The notes under the pieces were generated by a model that saw nothing but the letters and a program-made list of their open reading frames with translations, was not told the DNA's origin and did not search any database. A program made the position numbers and the translations under genes. From Eublepharis macularius (Eukaryota; Chordata; Lepidosauria; Squamata; Eublepharidae): a DNA stretch of 64,000 nt. Positions 40,770-53,310 of the stretch are shown here, one piece after another (position 1 is the first letter of the stretch; each line of letters opens with the position of its first letter). Where the stretch lies: contig NC_072807.1 in NCBI RefSeq assembly GCF_028583425.1, positions 38,445,001 through 38,509,000 of the forward strand. Direction: 5' to 3'.

Positions 40770-43486
40770 TGAACAAATGTCCACTGTTAATTTTGCACAA
40801 ATATGTTATATTCCTTGGTACATATGCAGTCCTCAGCAAGCAAAAGATAAATAATTATTAAAGTCTGTGTTGCCTTTTTTTAAAAAAAAGCCCTATCATC
40901 TTTTTGATCTATAGGCTACCAGTAGAAGAGATAATCTTTTATTTATACTATGTGAGGTAAAATGTTCAAAACTACATTTTTTTTAAAAAAAAAACATCTA
41001 TCTCCCTGCCTGTTCCATAATTAAGCCTGTAGGGCTTGGAGGTTTACTTTTTAACACCGCACTTGTCAATTTCTGTTATTGCTAATTTAAAGTTCACAGC
41101 TCCATATCTCACAAAAAAATATTAGGGCAAAAACAATTTCTATTAAAAATATTTTGAGTCGTAGACACGACGCAGCAGCCCCCCCCCCCACGCCTTCTCT
41201 CTGTGCTAGCAGTTCAAAATTACTGAGCAGCGAGGCAGGAGAGATGGAGGATTAGAACCCCTCCAGTGCCACATATTTTCTTTAAACTGGATCTTTTATA
41301 TCTTCTCACTATTAAATATTTTTGCCTTCATTAGTGCCTCCTCTTCTTTTTTGTAATTCAGCCCCCCAATTATCTGATGGATGATCTTTTTCCTCCACTG
41401 TTCCCCACTATCTGATACTTTCCTTGAAGGTTTTTTTTAAAGGGAATTTCACGTTTTATCTAGAATGTGACAAGGTCAGCTTGGTATATCTATCCTCTCT
41501 CTCCACCTTCAGTCACTGGAACAATAGACTGCTCCAAATCTAGGATGCCCATGAACTCATTTATCTGGCAAAGAGACAGGCGGCACGTTGGAAGAGCACA
41601 GCTGCTTGGATGGCTGCAGTAAATAAGCATTTTAATGGCACGCTTTCTGGCAGGAGGGCAACTTTATCACAGCACGGGCCCTTGGATAATCTTCCTGGTA
41701 AACCAGCCAGCCAGCCAAGAGCGGTTTGTGGAGAATCTATTCCCTTTCTGCCAGGTTTCAGCAGGTACGTAAACATCAGACGGTGACACATTGTACCTTC
41801 CGGCCACTTTTAACCGTTTTATATCCCGCTCTGATCTGCGGCTTCGTACATCTGTCAAGTTCCCTCTTCAATGAGAGTCAGTACATCTGGAAGATCTGAG
41901 TCATCTCGCGGCAGCTCGACCAGCTTGGCGGCCCTCTCATGTTGACTTGCAAGAAGAGCCTTTTAATATTCATGGAGTCTTCAAAGGAAGGACCCAAATT
42001 CAAGATCTCTGCAGCAGGGGAGAAAGACCTGACAGGGGGGTCGTGTGCATAGGAGCCACACAGTTCAGGAAAAGCCGAAACAGGAGCTGAGTTTGCAGAA
42101 TCTGGATGTTGAGAGAACAGCTCTGGTGCTTCGGCCTTCCTTAAAGATTGTGCAATGCGTTTATTCTTTAGCTGAGGTTGCATGAGGTTTGGAAACGCTG
42201 TTGAATCTAATAGCAAAGATTCTTAGTGAGGCAAAAAATGCCATTGGGCTGGGATTGTAGAAGAGCAGGACCGGAAGAACGCACGCAGACATATCTGTTT
42301 AAGGGAACAGGACAATCAACGGTGGACCAGCCATATATAGGGATATTTCCCGGTAGGCCTCTGCCCTAGAGGGTATCAGCTCACCAATTATCTTTTCCCA
42401 CCCTATTGCCACTTTCCAGGAGGGAGCAATGGGGGACCGAATCCCCATTGTTGGCACTGCTGAACTAAGAGACCCCAAAAGCAGCATCTTGTAGCACCCC
42501 CCACTCACCGTGGCCTTATGCAGCACCACTTTCATTTGTTCCTGAAGACAATCACAAGTATAGGTATCTTATTCTTATTCTTAAGAGCTCCGGATTCCTG
42601 TAAAGCTCATTGAGGCAAGCCAGTCGTAACAGCTCCTGCCTCAACACTGAATAACTTTCTCTCTCTCTATGTATATAAGATTAATTTTCCAGAACAGGAG
42701 GAACAAACGTCTGGTTGCGACATCATTATTTCTCCTTTGGGCAACCAAGCCAGAGAGAGCTCATCTGATCCAGCCGCCAATACTTTTACAGTCTAACAAG
42801 TTTCAATATTCTAATGGAAACCCAAAGGCGTGGAAACAATCTCTGGGAGCTGCCCTGACTAATTTTATTATGCAGACATACTTAATAGGTCCTGTTACAA
42901 TCACATTTATAGCAGGGAAAACAGTACTGGATTGTGACTATCGCACTAAATCGACATGGATTATCAGTCATTAAAAAGAGACAAAATTAGTGGCAAGCCA
43001 ACATATTTTACACTTATCAAATCTTTGGCTGGTCAAGGTTCATTACGAAGCCGCACCATAAAGCCGAGAGGGCATCAGCACATTTAAATCTCTATTGTAT
43101 TTGTGTAGAATATAATTTCCAGTCGCAATAAAGCCTCATAAAAGTTACACCCCGATGAATAAAGTGTTAATAAATTGACCCAAGACATTTAAATGGCTAA
43201 TTATATTTGAAATAAAAGAAGTCTCCTTTTTCGCTTCCACACAGCCCTTCCATTGGTACTCCCAACTAACCTGCAACCAGTTGTTAATGTCTGTATCACT
43301 GAGGCATATGTTGTTAACCCATTTCGAGGAGGCATTTCACATGTCAAGAATGAACCAGAAACAAGGTTTCCTGTTCACTGGGGGTGTCTTGCATGACTGT
43401 GTGGGACGGGAGTGGGGTACAGAATCAGGCCCAGCTTCCTCCTGAGTAAGAGTCTCAAGTATAGGGACACTCAAGTGCAGGGAAAG
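40770..43486. other. Long stretch without gene or named repeat
   Basis: It contains poly-A/T runs (40878-40895, 40975-40995), a C run near 41180, and AT-rich, repeat-free blocks at 40990-41130 and 42640-43230. No coding region is recognised. Confidence 0.4.
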
Positions 43487-43684
43487 GCAATGTTAGCAGG
43501 GAAGCGTAGTTTAAAAAGACAGTGCCGGGGGAGGTCGCTCCTCAGAGGGTTTGTTAATGTCATCTTTGCCTCCCCAAAGGGGAGGTGAAATTGACAGAGC
43601 CTTCAGAGAGGCAAAGAGGAGCTGCCTAAAGAGCAATCTCCGCTGGCTCTGTCTTTTTAAACTATGCTTCTCGGCTAACATTGC
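43487..43684. mobile_element. Fold-back element, unknown family
   Basis: Arms of ~40 bp begin GCAATGTTAGCAGGGAAGCG and end with the complement ..TATGCTTCTCGGCTAACATTGC, including TAGTTTAAAAAGACAG / CTGTCTTTTTAAACTA exactly. The interior holds a second hairpin (CCTCCCC-AAA-GGGGAGG, 43571-43587). No flanking duplication was found. A MITE is most likely. An expressed structured RNA is not excluded. Confidence 0.75.
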
Positions 43685-43689
43685 GTCTC

Positions 43690-44435
43690 CCAACACTTGA
43701 GCGCCTCCATATCTGCCGTTATGTTGGAAAATTCATGATATTTCACGAGAAAGGGTGTTTATTATTTGAAAACGTAACCAGCTGTTTTCGTATTGCGCAT
43801 GCAATTACACAAAATTTTGCACATTACAAGTTCGGGATTGTCCATAAAGTTTCAATTTTCATTTCTCTCATATTCTGGATCCTTTACATCTCTTTCCCTG
43901 ATTATCCAGACAGGATAAGCTTCAGAAGCAAAGAAGAAAAAGCATACGTGTGTAAACCGCCTCCCCCCCCCCCCCCGCGCCGTAATCCACCCTCATATAT
44001 TAACAGAAAAGTGACACTAAGTAAAGTTATTAACATCCAAATAGGACCATTAGGGGGAGAAAATGCTTTTTTTCATCGAAGAGCTGTCAACACGCCTAAC
44101 TTATTAACCTTGTCAGCAGCATTCCATACCAGGAGTACAAATCTCATGTTGGTGATCAAGATGGGGGGAGAAACCATCTTGATGTTTACCTATCACAAAA
44201 CTCTCTGCCTACTTCTCATAAGTAAGTGCATGAATCACAGACGGTATGGCTCCTTCCTTCTGTGTTGCATATTGCTTTAAGAAAACGGCGATAAATGAAA
44301 ACATGGAAACGCACAAAAAGCTTTGTAGGCCTCATAGATCACACCACATCCAGCTGCAGCCAGGTAAGTAGATCTGGGCTCACCTGCCACACAGCTGTGG
44401 GTGGCTGAGGGGGCTTCCTAGCCATACACATCAGT
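43690..44435. other. No gene recognised
   Basis: A 199-codon frame (43681-44280) opens here from a non-ATG codon, with low-complexity proline runs from a poly-C tract. I regard it as chance. The block is otherwise repeat-free. Confidence 0.4.
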
Positions 44436-44448
44436 AAGTCACCCTGAC

Positions 44449-44596
44449 TGTAGTTGAAAAGAGCAAGAGTCCAGTAGCACCTATAAGGCTAACAAGATTT
44501 GTGGTAACACAAATGTTGTTAGTCTTATAGGTGCTACTGGTCTTTTGCTTTTTTCTACTGCTACAGACAGACTAACACAGCTACCCACCTTGATCT
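44449..44596 (+). mobile_element. Fold-back retroelement, subtype A, short form
   Basis: AGCAAGAGTCCAGTAGCACC left arm, AGGTGCTACTGGTCTTTTGC right arm, and 3' end CTACAGACAGACTAACACAG. It is flanked by the exact 11-mer GTCACCCTGAC (44438-44448 and 44597-44607). Confidence 0.92.
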
Positions 44597-44849
44597 GTCA
44601 CCCTGACCGGTAAAACTTGCAAAGGACTAGAGAGTATCTCCTAGTCTGCTGTTGCATAGAGCAAATGGATGGTTTCCAAGCACAATTCAAAGTGCAGACT
44701 TTTACCCTACAACGTCCTAAAAGGTCTGGTTTTGGGGTGTTTAAGGTCTGTTCCCTAAATAACCCATTTGATTGTCATGGTCTTTCTTGGAAGGGGTCCC
44801 ACCTCTGGATATTCTAAACTACCTCAAGAATCTATGGTTAAAGGAAACC

Positions 44850-45175
44850 AAGAATCATAGAATCATAGGGTTGGAAGGGACCTCTAGGGCCATCTAGTCC
44901 AATCTCCTGCACAATGCAGGAAATTCCCAACTATCTTCCCTCCCCACAGCCCCATTGACCCCTGCTTCATGCCCAGAAGATGGCATAACACTGTCAGGAT
45001 CCCTAGCCAAACTGCCCTGGGGAAAATTGTTACCTGACCCCAAGATGGCGATCAGCCAGATAAGAGAACAAAGCACTGATGTAACCCTTCCTGCCCTCCC
45101 TCTTATGAACTGCCCAGGTTCACAGAATCAGCATTGCTGTCAGATGGCCATCTAGCCTCTGCTTAAAAACTTCCA
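44850..45175 (-). mobile_element. CR1 LINE 3' fragment
   Basis: AGAATCATAGAATCATAGGG is the reverse complement of the CR1 (ATTCTATG)n tail, followed by GGAAGGGACCTCTAGGGCCA and TCTAGTCCAATCTCCTGCAC. The element reads on the minus strand. Confidence 0.88.
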
Positions 45176-45179
45176 AAGA

Positions 45180-46949
45180 AGAATTATTTTAAAGAAATAG
45201 ATGAAATAGTTTGCCTTATGGACATTTCTTTGGTCCAATTGTTGCCTTTTCCCTTTTCGGTACGCCTGAGTGCCAAAACTAGGGAGGGTTCTATTTCTCC
45301 TGGCAAGATTATAATTTGATGGTATGGTCAAAGTCCAGCTGCTAGGCCACCTTTTCGTCATGTCTACTCGAGGAAAGCAATCCTATAGACTTCAGCAGTG
45401 AAGTAAGCACGCCGCCGCAAATGGATTGCTGCTGTTATCTGTTGACTCATTTCAGAAACACAAATGCAGAAAGAATTAAGGTAGCATGTTACTGAGATGT
45501 AAGCTATTTCGAAGAAGAACAAACACCCTGAGGCTTCCAGGATTCTCAATGCAGACATTCGGCGGGGAGAGATGGGGGTGTGTGGGTAACCATCAAAGAG
45601 AAAAAAGTAAATATTAATTTTGCATCTATTGACACTTGAAATTTCATTTGAAAACAACCACTTCATCTGAGCCCTATAAATATCTCACTGGAGTTTCTCA
45701 TTACCTAATGAGGAAACAAGAAATTAGAGCTGGTATATAATTTAAAAAATCTGTCCCCATGGAAGAGATAGAGACCGATCTTGGTTAGGGTTAAGACAAC
45801 AGACTTTTAGACATAATGTCTTAAACCACTGCCAGTAAGAGCAGAGTATGCTAACCTAACTTAGAAGAAGGCAGGTTTTTTGTATGTAGCAAGTGACTTT
45901 CCCGATCTCCCTTTCCCTTATGAAAGAAGAGACATTTAAAGTTTCTTAGGCTCGGAAATGGAAAAAAATATCAGTACCAACAGACGATCTCCTTTAGACG
46001 GACTGCTCAATACAATGATCAAATGTTGAACATTAAAACTGGAGAAGCAGCCGAACATTTCATTCAGCTTCTTGCTACTGAAAATTTGTACCAAGCCCTG
46101 CCAGAGCTTTTCCTAGCAAAAAAAAAGAAAGAAAAAAAGTCCGGTGCAAAACATTAATAATTCTTTACATAGGCAACTGTTCACAAGCGGCTCCTAATAA
46201 GTCAAAACTCCGGCATTTTCTCCTTTATGTATAATTGATGGATGAATGCACAGTGCCCTTGCATAATCCCGCTCACTTGTCACTCTCTTGCTGACTGCGA
46301 TATGAGGAGCCATGCCTTGGAGCAAAATTTGGAGTCCCATCTCTACCTCAGTCTCTGGAATGAGACAAATTCACTCTCACTCTTATATATAACAAATTGC
46401 AAGATAAGCATGCAGCTGGATGCCCAAAATCTATCCATGCATTTAAAACAATTGAAGGCAGTTCGTGGCAGGATTTCTGGAAATCCTTGAATTTCGAGTA
46501 AAGAAAACATAGCTCTTTTTTTTTATTTGCATCATAGAAGAACTTTTCCTTTCTGTATGTTTTTCACTGAAGGTCCAATATATCGGGCAGCTGGTGCAGC
46601 TGTGCCCCAGACAGCCTTTGCCTCTACCCAACAGTCATTGCAAGTTTTCTTTTCTTCAGGATGCTAAGAAAAACAGGCACCTCCGCATGGAAGTGGAGCC
46701 AACATGGAAGTTGGCTGGAATGCAAGTAATTGATTAGCTGCACTGCCAGCCACTCATATGTTGAAAAATCTGCCACAAAAGACGCCTTTTTTTCTGAGCA
46801 ACTTGGCTTGCAACTATAGTTAATTCAATTAATTGATCAAAAGCCAGACAGTCAATTGCTTGGCAGCCCTGCTGAAGTACTTGAGCTTGGCTCAATTTAG
46901 CCTCCTGAAAGATAATGAGCAGGCATCTGTCTAGTCCTCCCCTCTTCCT
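45180..46949. other. No gene or clear repeat seen
   Basis: AT-rich in parts (45600-46200), short frames only. Confidence 0.35.
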
Positions 46950-47160
46950 CCAAGGAATTTAAGGCCATATACCTGACTCCTTCCCCTTTTATTCTCACAA
47001 CAACAATCCCATGATGTAGGTCAGGCTGACAGAGCGTGCCACAATTTCTCAGGCAGCTTCATGGAAGAGTCAAGACCTGTCAGGCACTCAAACCACGACT
47101 TCATTCCGGCTATCAGTCCAGGCCTGCACAACTTTTGATCCAGCTCAGCAACCCTACATT
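46950..47160 (-). mobile_element. Old tRNA-derived SINE
   Basis: CCTCCAAGGAATTTAAGGCC, TATTCTCACAACAACAATCC and GATGTAGGTCAGGCTGACAG are the reverse complement of an old reptilian SINE body. Similar decayed copies lie at 56890 and 62195. Confidence 0.65.
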
Positions 47161-50079
47161 CTGGAGACACTTTTGTTTTCAAGGTATGCAAAACCAGGAT
47201 AGTAGAAGCGCTGGCGGGTGGGAGCAGGGAGGCAGTTAAACACCAGGCAGACCACAAGAGCCGGTTGGTGGACTGTGTTTGGCTGAGTGGGGAGTCACAG
47301 CTTGCTCACAAGTCGTGAACTAATGCAACATTGGCACATCAAGAGACTGCGTCCAACTATTTCCTCTGCTTGCAGTTTTCCATAGCTCCCTGAGCTTTTT
47401 AGGAAACCATATCGCCCTTTTAGTTCCAGTCCCCAAACTCTATTTTCCACCAAATGTGTTGCAATATCCATACTTAATGATGAACGGAGGCTGAATATTT
47501 ATGATCCATATTAATTATGTAGATTCCCCTCTCTCTTTCTCTCTTTTTTGAACTAATCATTGGATGTGAGGGGGGGGGGACCCATCTTCAAAAGAAGACC
47601 AGCAGTAGCATTACATGAAAATGCATAGGGGAGCATGATTAGGGACAAGGAGGCTGGTTTGGATGAAGCAAGAGCCAATTGGAGCCCCTGCCTAAATCCC
47701 CAATTAAATTCGAAGCAGACCTTTGCAAGAGTTTCTGAACAATCTTTAATGGCCAGGCAGGTCTGTTGCATCTCCCCATTTTGTACTTCAAAGGGGAATC
47801 TATTTGTCTTTTCTTATTGTCCCCCACCACCAATATTCTTTTTTACAAGGCTAGAACCTGGGTGTTATTCTATAGTAGCATTCATTCATTCTTTGAGGGA
47901 CAGGGAACACCTAGAACAGAAGTCTAAGCCAAAAGGGTGGGACTATTTATCCAAGTGTTTAAGGAGAAGATTGCAGTTTCTCCCTACACTTGGGGCTGAT
48001 CGTGAAGAATCAAGGCAGACTGGAGCTCATTTCATTGTTTTTGGTGGCTGCTAAATTCCTAGTTACAGTATTTTGGAAAAAGATAAAAATACCTTGAATT
48101 AAAAAAACCGCAGTCTCTTAAGATCTGAGATCTCCTAGGCATGGACAAAATGACCAACAATCCATTTTACAGACCTAATTTCACAAACAGATGGCCACCC
48201 TTTTTTTGAATTCATTGGAAAACCTAAGCAGCAAATTCACATAATGCCTTTGAAATACAGCTCCATCCTGGTTTATTAAGTTGTCTAACCTAGAGTATTT
48301 TAAATATTTCACCAACCACCCAAATTTGGTATGATGTGACTACATAAATGCTCACTGTATCCAAGTATGCCTAGTTTGGAACACCCCTGTTTATTATTAT
48401 TGTTCGTACTGGCCCTTCTTTTATTGATAATTAACACTTCTATTCATGTTCTTTATAATGGGTCATTACTATTAAGATTAGTATTATTATCCATAAATAT
48501 TGTTAATAAATAAGTGGTGTTAAAAAAATGAAGGAAGGCAGGAATAAGAGGGTAGATAACCGTGCCTGAAAATAGGGAGCACGTTCTCCAGCCCCAAATC
48601 AGATGCCGGGATTTGAGCCAGGGCTAGAAAGCCAGCAGTATTAGGGGACGAGAGGGACCCGAGTTCAGATTTGTTTCCTGCACATTTGCAGAAGCTTTCA
48701 AAACATTAGGAATAATTTAAATGTATTAACATCAGGCACCGAACGGAGTGCCAACACTATTTGGATCTGTGGAATATCCAGTGGACAGCTGAGTCAAGAG
48801 TCCTGATTGATATCCCTTGAGCTGTGCCCTCCCCCAAGTCTGCCCTTAATTGCCTCCCCTCAAATCCAGTCCCACCCTTAGCCATTGCTCAGCACCAGCT
48901 CAGATAAAAAGGTAAGCCAGGCGGGCAATGCATTCCTATTAAAATGCCTTAGCATGTTTCTTAGTGCAAACGGAAGCACAGAGACTTAAGCGTGCTCTGC
49001 CTCCCGTCTGAGTGAAGTTACATGTTGAAATGTCTCCTTCCTAATTAATCTGACACCTCAAGGAGGTACTTGTTTCTTTCACCTCTCCCCACCCTACTTC
49101 CCAATTCCCCCCAATGGAAACCCTCATTTGGATTTTCTGCACTTTTGGATAAGGGTGCCCAACTCACTGCGGGATGTGGGAAAGAAAGAGTTCCTTGAAT
49201 TCTCAAGGACGCATCCCATTTCTCAGATTATGATGTATTTCCTCTCTGTCAAAGGCTCAGCTTTGCAAACTGCCAAGGCGGGAGGAGAGAGGGCTTCTGC
49301 TCAGACCTTTCTGTGCGTGAGAGGATCAAACCTGAGACTTTTCTACCTCCAGGAATTGAGATAATGAAATCATCTTTAATCTTTGTCCCTCCCAGGCACT
49401 CTCAACACCTGTTATCCTCGAGATCATCACGGGCACAACAGGGTGTGAATTCGTCTTAAGGCTGGCAATTACTCCAGCTAATTATTCATTTGGATGGGGA
49501 GAGGGGTGAGCGTGATTAGTGAGGCTTCTTCAGGTGCAGGGTGTGATTCTTGCTGATGCTTCACAAACCAAGAAGCGAGGTGGCTCTGCCTGGCTTTCCC
49601 CTCTCCTGATAAACCCTTCTCAATGCAGAGGTGGCTGTACCAGGAGGCAAAACGAGGCCACTTTTTCAAGAGGCTGATTTGGGGTGCTGTTCCAGGGTGG
49701 CACAGTGGGAGATGGACAGATCAGGGGCAAAATCCTTTGCAGTGCTCGTATCTTTTGTTGCAATGGGGCTGTCCCAGGGGGATTGGGCCCTGTTTTAATT
49801 GGTGGGAAAGGGATGCTGTTTGGATTTCTGCCCAATCTACACCTACCAACAAGAGATAAACTCACCAAGGAATAAGTTCAAAAAATACAATGTAAGAAAT
49901 GAATATATGTATGAAATATATATATTAAAGTGCCAGAAGTGCTCTAAGTAACGTGAAACCAAAGCTACCTATATAACTAGAATAAATATCATAAATATAT
50001 AGAAAATTTGCAAGTTGATAAATACAAAATACTTTGAATACAGTACAAGCTGGCCAGAAAAAATTCAGTTCATAAAGTG
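47161..50079. other. Long stretch without gene or named repeat
   Basis: Unique-looking sequence. 48050-48530 and 49860-50060 are AT-rich. Frames are short. Confidence 0.4.
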
Positions 50080-50084
50080 CAATT

Positions 50085-50155
50085 GTAATCCGCCCTGAGC
50101 CTGCTGGCGTGGGGAGGACAGAATATAAATCAAATCAAATCAAATAAATAAATGC
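50085..50155 (+). repeat. LINE/SINE 3'-tail fragment
   Basis: AATCCGCCCTGAGCCTGCTG..GGGAGGACAGAATATAAATC followed by AAATC/AAATA repeats. It is the plus-strand counterpart of 14826-14945. Confidence 0.75.
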
Positions 50156-50579
50156 ATTTTACAGAATCCTCCAAACCAACTGGTCAACAAGTTCCCACAG
50201 CCATCAGGGGCAAGTATCCGATGAGTAATGTTATTTTTTTTCCCTTGCACAGCTACATGCTTCAAAAGGATGGATGATGTCATAAACTATGCATTTCATG
50301 TAGAAAATGCCTTATGCAACTGAATAAATTGTGCGTCCAATAAGTCCGCTAGCTTAATGTAATCCATTTCGATTTACTTCCTCAAGGGCCGGAAATGCCC
50401 TGTATAAGCCTGTCCATGTTTCACAGACACATCCGATATAGAACCATGTTGGTTGAAAGCTGACAGCCGATCACCGTGGATTTCTGCGCAAGGCAGGCAT
50501 GCCAGGTGAATTCATGAGTGGACACCCCAGCCCTTTACTCACACCCTGTTCTCGCAACACCCCAAAGAAGAGAAGGATC

Positions 50580-50755
50580 TAGGCTCAGCAGAAGGGCATC
50601 TGCTTGGCAAAGCGAAGGTCCCAATTTCAACCTCGGCATCTCCAGGCAAAAGGTGATGTGAAAGACCTCAGCTGGAGAGCCCGTAGAGCTGCTGCCAGAC
50701 TGAGAAGACAAGACTGACCTTGATGGACCAGTTCAGTATAAGAGCTCAGGTTAGA
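50580..50755 (+). mobile_element. tRNA-derived SINE (second family)
   Basis: AGGCTCAGCAGAAGGGCATC head, GCATCTCCAGGCAAAAGGTG, GATGTGAAAGACCTCAGCTG, CTGACCTTGATGGACCAG and TTCAGTATAAGAGCTCAGG occur in order. Confidence 0.88.
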
Positions 50756-50879
50756 CCTTTCTTGGCCCAAGATCCTGAAGAGCCAATGACAGTCAGAGGA
50801 GGCAATACTGAGCTGGGTGGATCAATGTTTTGACTACATGAGTTTTGAACAAAAGAAGTATGTCCTCCCAGAACATTAA

Positions 50880-51006
50880 GGCCTTTTCCACAATACTTAC
50901 CTGCTCCCGGAACGTTGCGAAACATCGTGCAAAAAACGCGGAAGATAGCGTCTTCTCACGAGAGTTTTGTGCATTCTGGGAGCAGGTAAGTAGTGTGAAA
51001 ATGGCC
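50880..51006. mobile_element. Harbinger-type MITE, short
   Basis: GGCCTTTTCCACAATACTTA / TAAGTAGTGTGAAAATGGCC ends and CCTGCTCCCGGAAC.. / ..TGGGAGCAGG arms, flanked by TAA on both sides (50877-50879 and 51007-51009). 127 bp. Confidence 0.88.
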
Positions 51007-51165
51007 TAAGTCTCTGATGGGACAGTCTGTCAGGGTTTTGATGGTGAGCAGCAATCCGTCAATATGCCCTTTTTTGGGGTTTTTTTGCAGGGGGCTATTG
51101 TCATTTCTCCAGCTGCTGAGAGTGGTTCTTTTATACCTCTGACAAAAAGAAACATTGAAATATGT

Positions 51166-51373
51166 AGAAGAGCAAGATTTGGGTTCGGTAGCACCTTACA
51201 GACCAACTAGATTTCCAGGGCATGAGCTTTTGAGAGTCAAAACACCCCTGACGAAGGGTACTTTGACTCTCGAAAGCTCATACCCTGGAAATCTAGTTGG
51301 TCTCTAAGGTGCAACTAGACCCAAATCCTGCTCTTCTACTACAGACCAATATGACTATCCGCCTTAAACTATG
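51166..51373 (+). mobile_element. Fold-back retroelement, subtype B, full length
   Basis: AGAGCAAGATTTGGGTTCGG ... GACCAACTAGATTTCCAGGG left arm and its complement on the right, then CTACTACAGACCAATATGAC. The flanks share GAAATATGT (51157-51165 and 51374-51382) within a longer imperfect match. CTGACGA (51248-51254) and GAAA (51272-51275) sit at the centre. Confidence 0.9.
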
Positions 51374-51382
51374 GAAATATGT

Positions 51383-52751
51383 GTGATTTTTAACAGGAGA
51401 AAACCTCCCACACAAGGAAAGATAAATTGGAGTGAAAAATAAAGCTTCATATGTTCCATTTCTCAAAAGGGAGGAGCCAAATCAGACTGGAGGTGGGTGG
51501 GGTATTCAAATGGAACCAGACAGCTTTTCAAATTCGGTCTCATGCCTCATGGTGAGGTGCCTTCTTCTCCACCCTCACCTGATCTGCAGGAATAGCAATT
51601 AGAGCTCAGAACAGAAGATGAAATGGGTTGGCTTCCTCCCCAGATAGGAGACCATGTTAACTTTTTATGCACTATTCTGCTTTATGAGAAGTATCAAAAA
51701 TGGGACAAACCTGCTTGATGTACGTATGCTTCATTTTGCTATTTGAACATGACAACACTTGGAAACAGAAAAGAAGATCCCCCACCCCAATTTGTCTTTA
51801 ATTTCCTAAATGTAAAATTACATAAAAACACAAGAACATAAAACAATCATCTTCATGCACAAGATCAGAGGGTTTTTGCCTTTTGCTTTTAAAGTAAAGC
51901 CACATGGAGACTGGGAAGACTGCTTCGGGTACTTAAATAATTGGGAAGGCAGCTCCCTCCCTCCCTCCCTTTGGAATATGCCAGTCATTAGCAGATAATG
52001 ATTCGAAAGACACTGCAGAGCTTCTAGCGTGGAGTGAGTTTTATGTTCTTTAAAGAGGCAATTATGACTTTTGCACAGCTTTACTCTCCCCAGTATCAGG
52101 TCTTCTGCACTTTGGTAGAGGGCGTGATTTATTACTTGCAAAGTTCTCACCAAATGGTTGAAATGTGGCTGGAACTGTGGATATAAAGATAGGTTGTATT
52201 GGATTCCTTCATATGCCCATATTCCTTCCTGACCTTTGGTTTTCAGCCAGTTAAGTTGGTCACAAGGCAAGGAAATAGGTCTGAGAGGAGGGTGTAGACT
52301 GGCTCCATAGCTCCAGAGGCACCAACAGTCCCCCAAAGTCAAAATATTTCCCTATGCAGTTCTATAGGAGAAGAGGCTCATTCCAAAGTGAAAAAATTAC
52401 AGGTTCTCCCCCCCACAAAGGTTCTCCAAACATGATCTCTTACCTTCTCTCAGGTTTCCAGCTTCAATAGTACCAAGCTTTCAGAAACCCCCATCCCCAA
52501 CCATCTAAAAAACCTGATGTTAAACAGAAGCCTAGCTTAGCATTCTCCCTGGATTTCTATAAGTCTCGAAATTCTTTGCATGGCAGTGCCGTAAATCTGC
52601 AGTTGGCAAAGCTTCAGCCCAGCTGTGGGCTTTCCTCTCCCTGATCAGAGAAAAAAGTTGGATATAAATAAAAAATAAAGTAGCATCAAGCAGAGATCTT
52701 GCCCTATCCTGCTATTCTGAGATCCCTTGAACTGGATTCACAGAACTGTGG
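51383..52751. other. No gene recognised
   Basis: A minus-strand 174-codon frame (52342-51818) opens from a non-ATG codon and has no recognisable motif. I treat it as chance. Confidence 0.4.
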
Positions 52752-52759
52752 GTTCTATC

Positions 52760-53133
52760 CAGGCTTTTTTTCTGGGAAAAGAGGTGATGGAACTCAGTGG
52801 GTTGCCAGCACAGAGGGCAACTCTTGGCACGAGGTGGTGCCCGTGGGACCACACGTGCGCGCGCAAAGTGCACACATATTCCCAGGGCCAATGACATCAC
52901 TTTGGGTCAGCTGGAATAAGGGGGGATTTTTTAAAAGTTTAAATCGATCTCAGCGAAAATGGTCACATGGCTGGTGGCCCCGCCCCCTGAACTCCAGAGA
53001 GAGGGGAATTTAGATTGCCCTCCACGCCACTCCCTCTGTCTGGAGATCAGGGGGCGGGGCCACCAGCCATGTGACCATTTTCAAGAGGTTCCGGAAGTCC
53101 GTTCTACCGCGTTCCAGCTGAAAAAAAGCCCTG
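52760..53133. mobile_element. hAT-type MITE with perfect 8-bp target duplication
   Basis: CAGGCTTTTTTTCTGGG / CTGAAAAAAAGCCCTG ends, flanked by identical GTTCTATC (52752-52759 and 53134-53141). It is longer than its sisters and has an internal inverted pair (ATGGTCACATGGCTGGTGG / CCACCAGCCATGTGACCAT, each followed or preceded by CCCGCCCC / GGGGCGGGG). It is the best-preserved copy of the CAGGGCTTTTTTT family. Confidence 0.94.
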
Positions 53134-53192
53134 GTTCTATCCATGCAAAGCATGTTTTCTCATATGAACGGTAGCTTCGGCTTTTTGGTTTC

Positions 53193-53310
53193 AGGTGAGT
53201 AGTGTTGTTCTATAGTAGAGGAGCAAGATCTGGGTCCAATAGCACCTTAAAGATCAGCTAGATTTCCAGGATATGAGCTTTTGAGAGCCAGAGCTTCCTT
53301 TGTCCGATTT
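53193..53310. mobile_element. Fold-back subtype B, left arm only
   Basis: TTCAGGTGAGTAGTGTTGTT, AGCAAGATCTGGGTCCAATA, CAGCTAGATTTCCAGGATAT and GAGCTTTTGAGAGCC. The right arm is absent. Confidence 0.8.

Noticed and set aside
43681..44280. 199-codon plus-strand open frame
   Set aside because: It opens from a non-ATG codon, contains low-complexity proline from a C run, and shows no motif or splice context. Such frames are expected by chance in 64 kb.
51818..52342. 174-codon minus-strand open frame
   Set aside because: Non-ATG start, no recognisable domain, and no promoter or splice signals that stand out.
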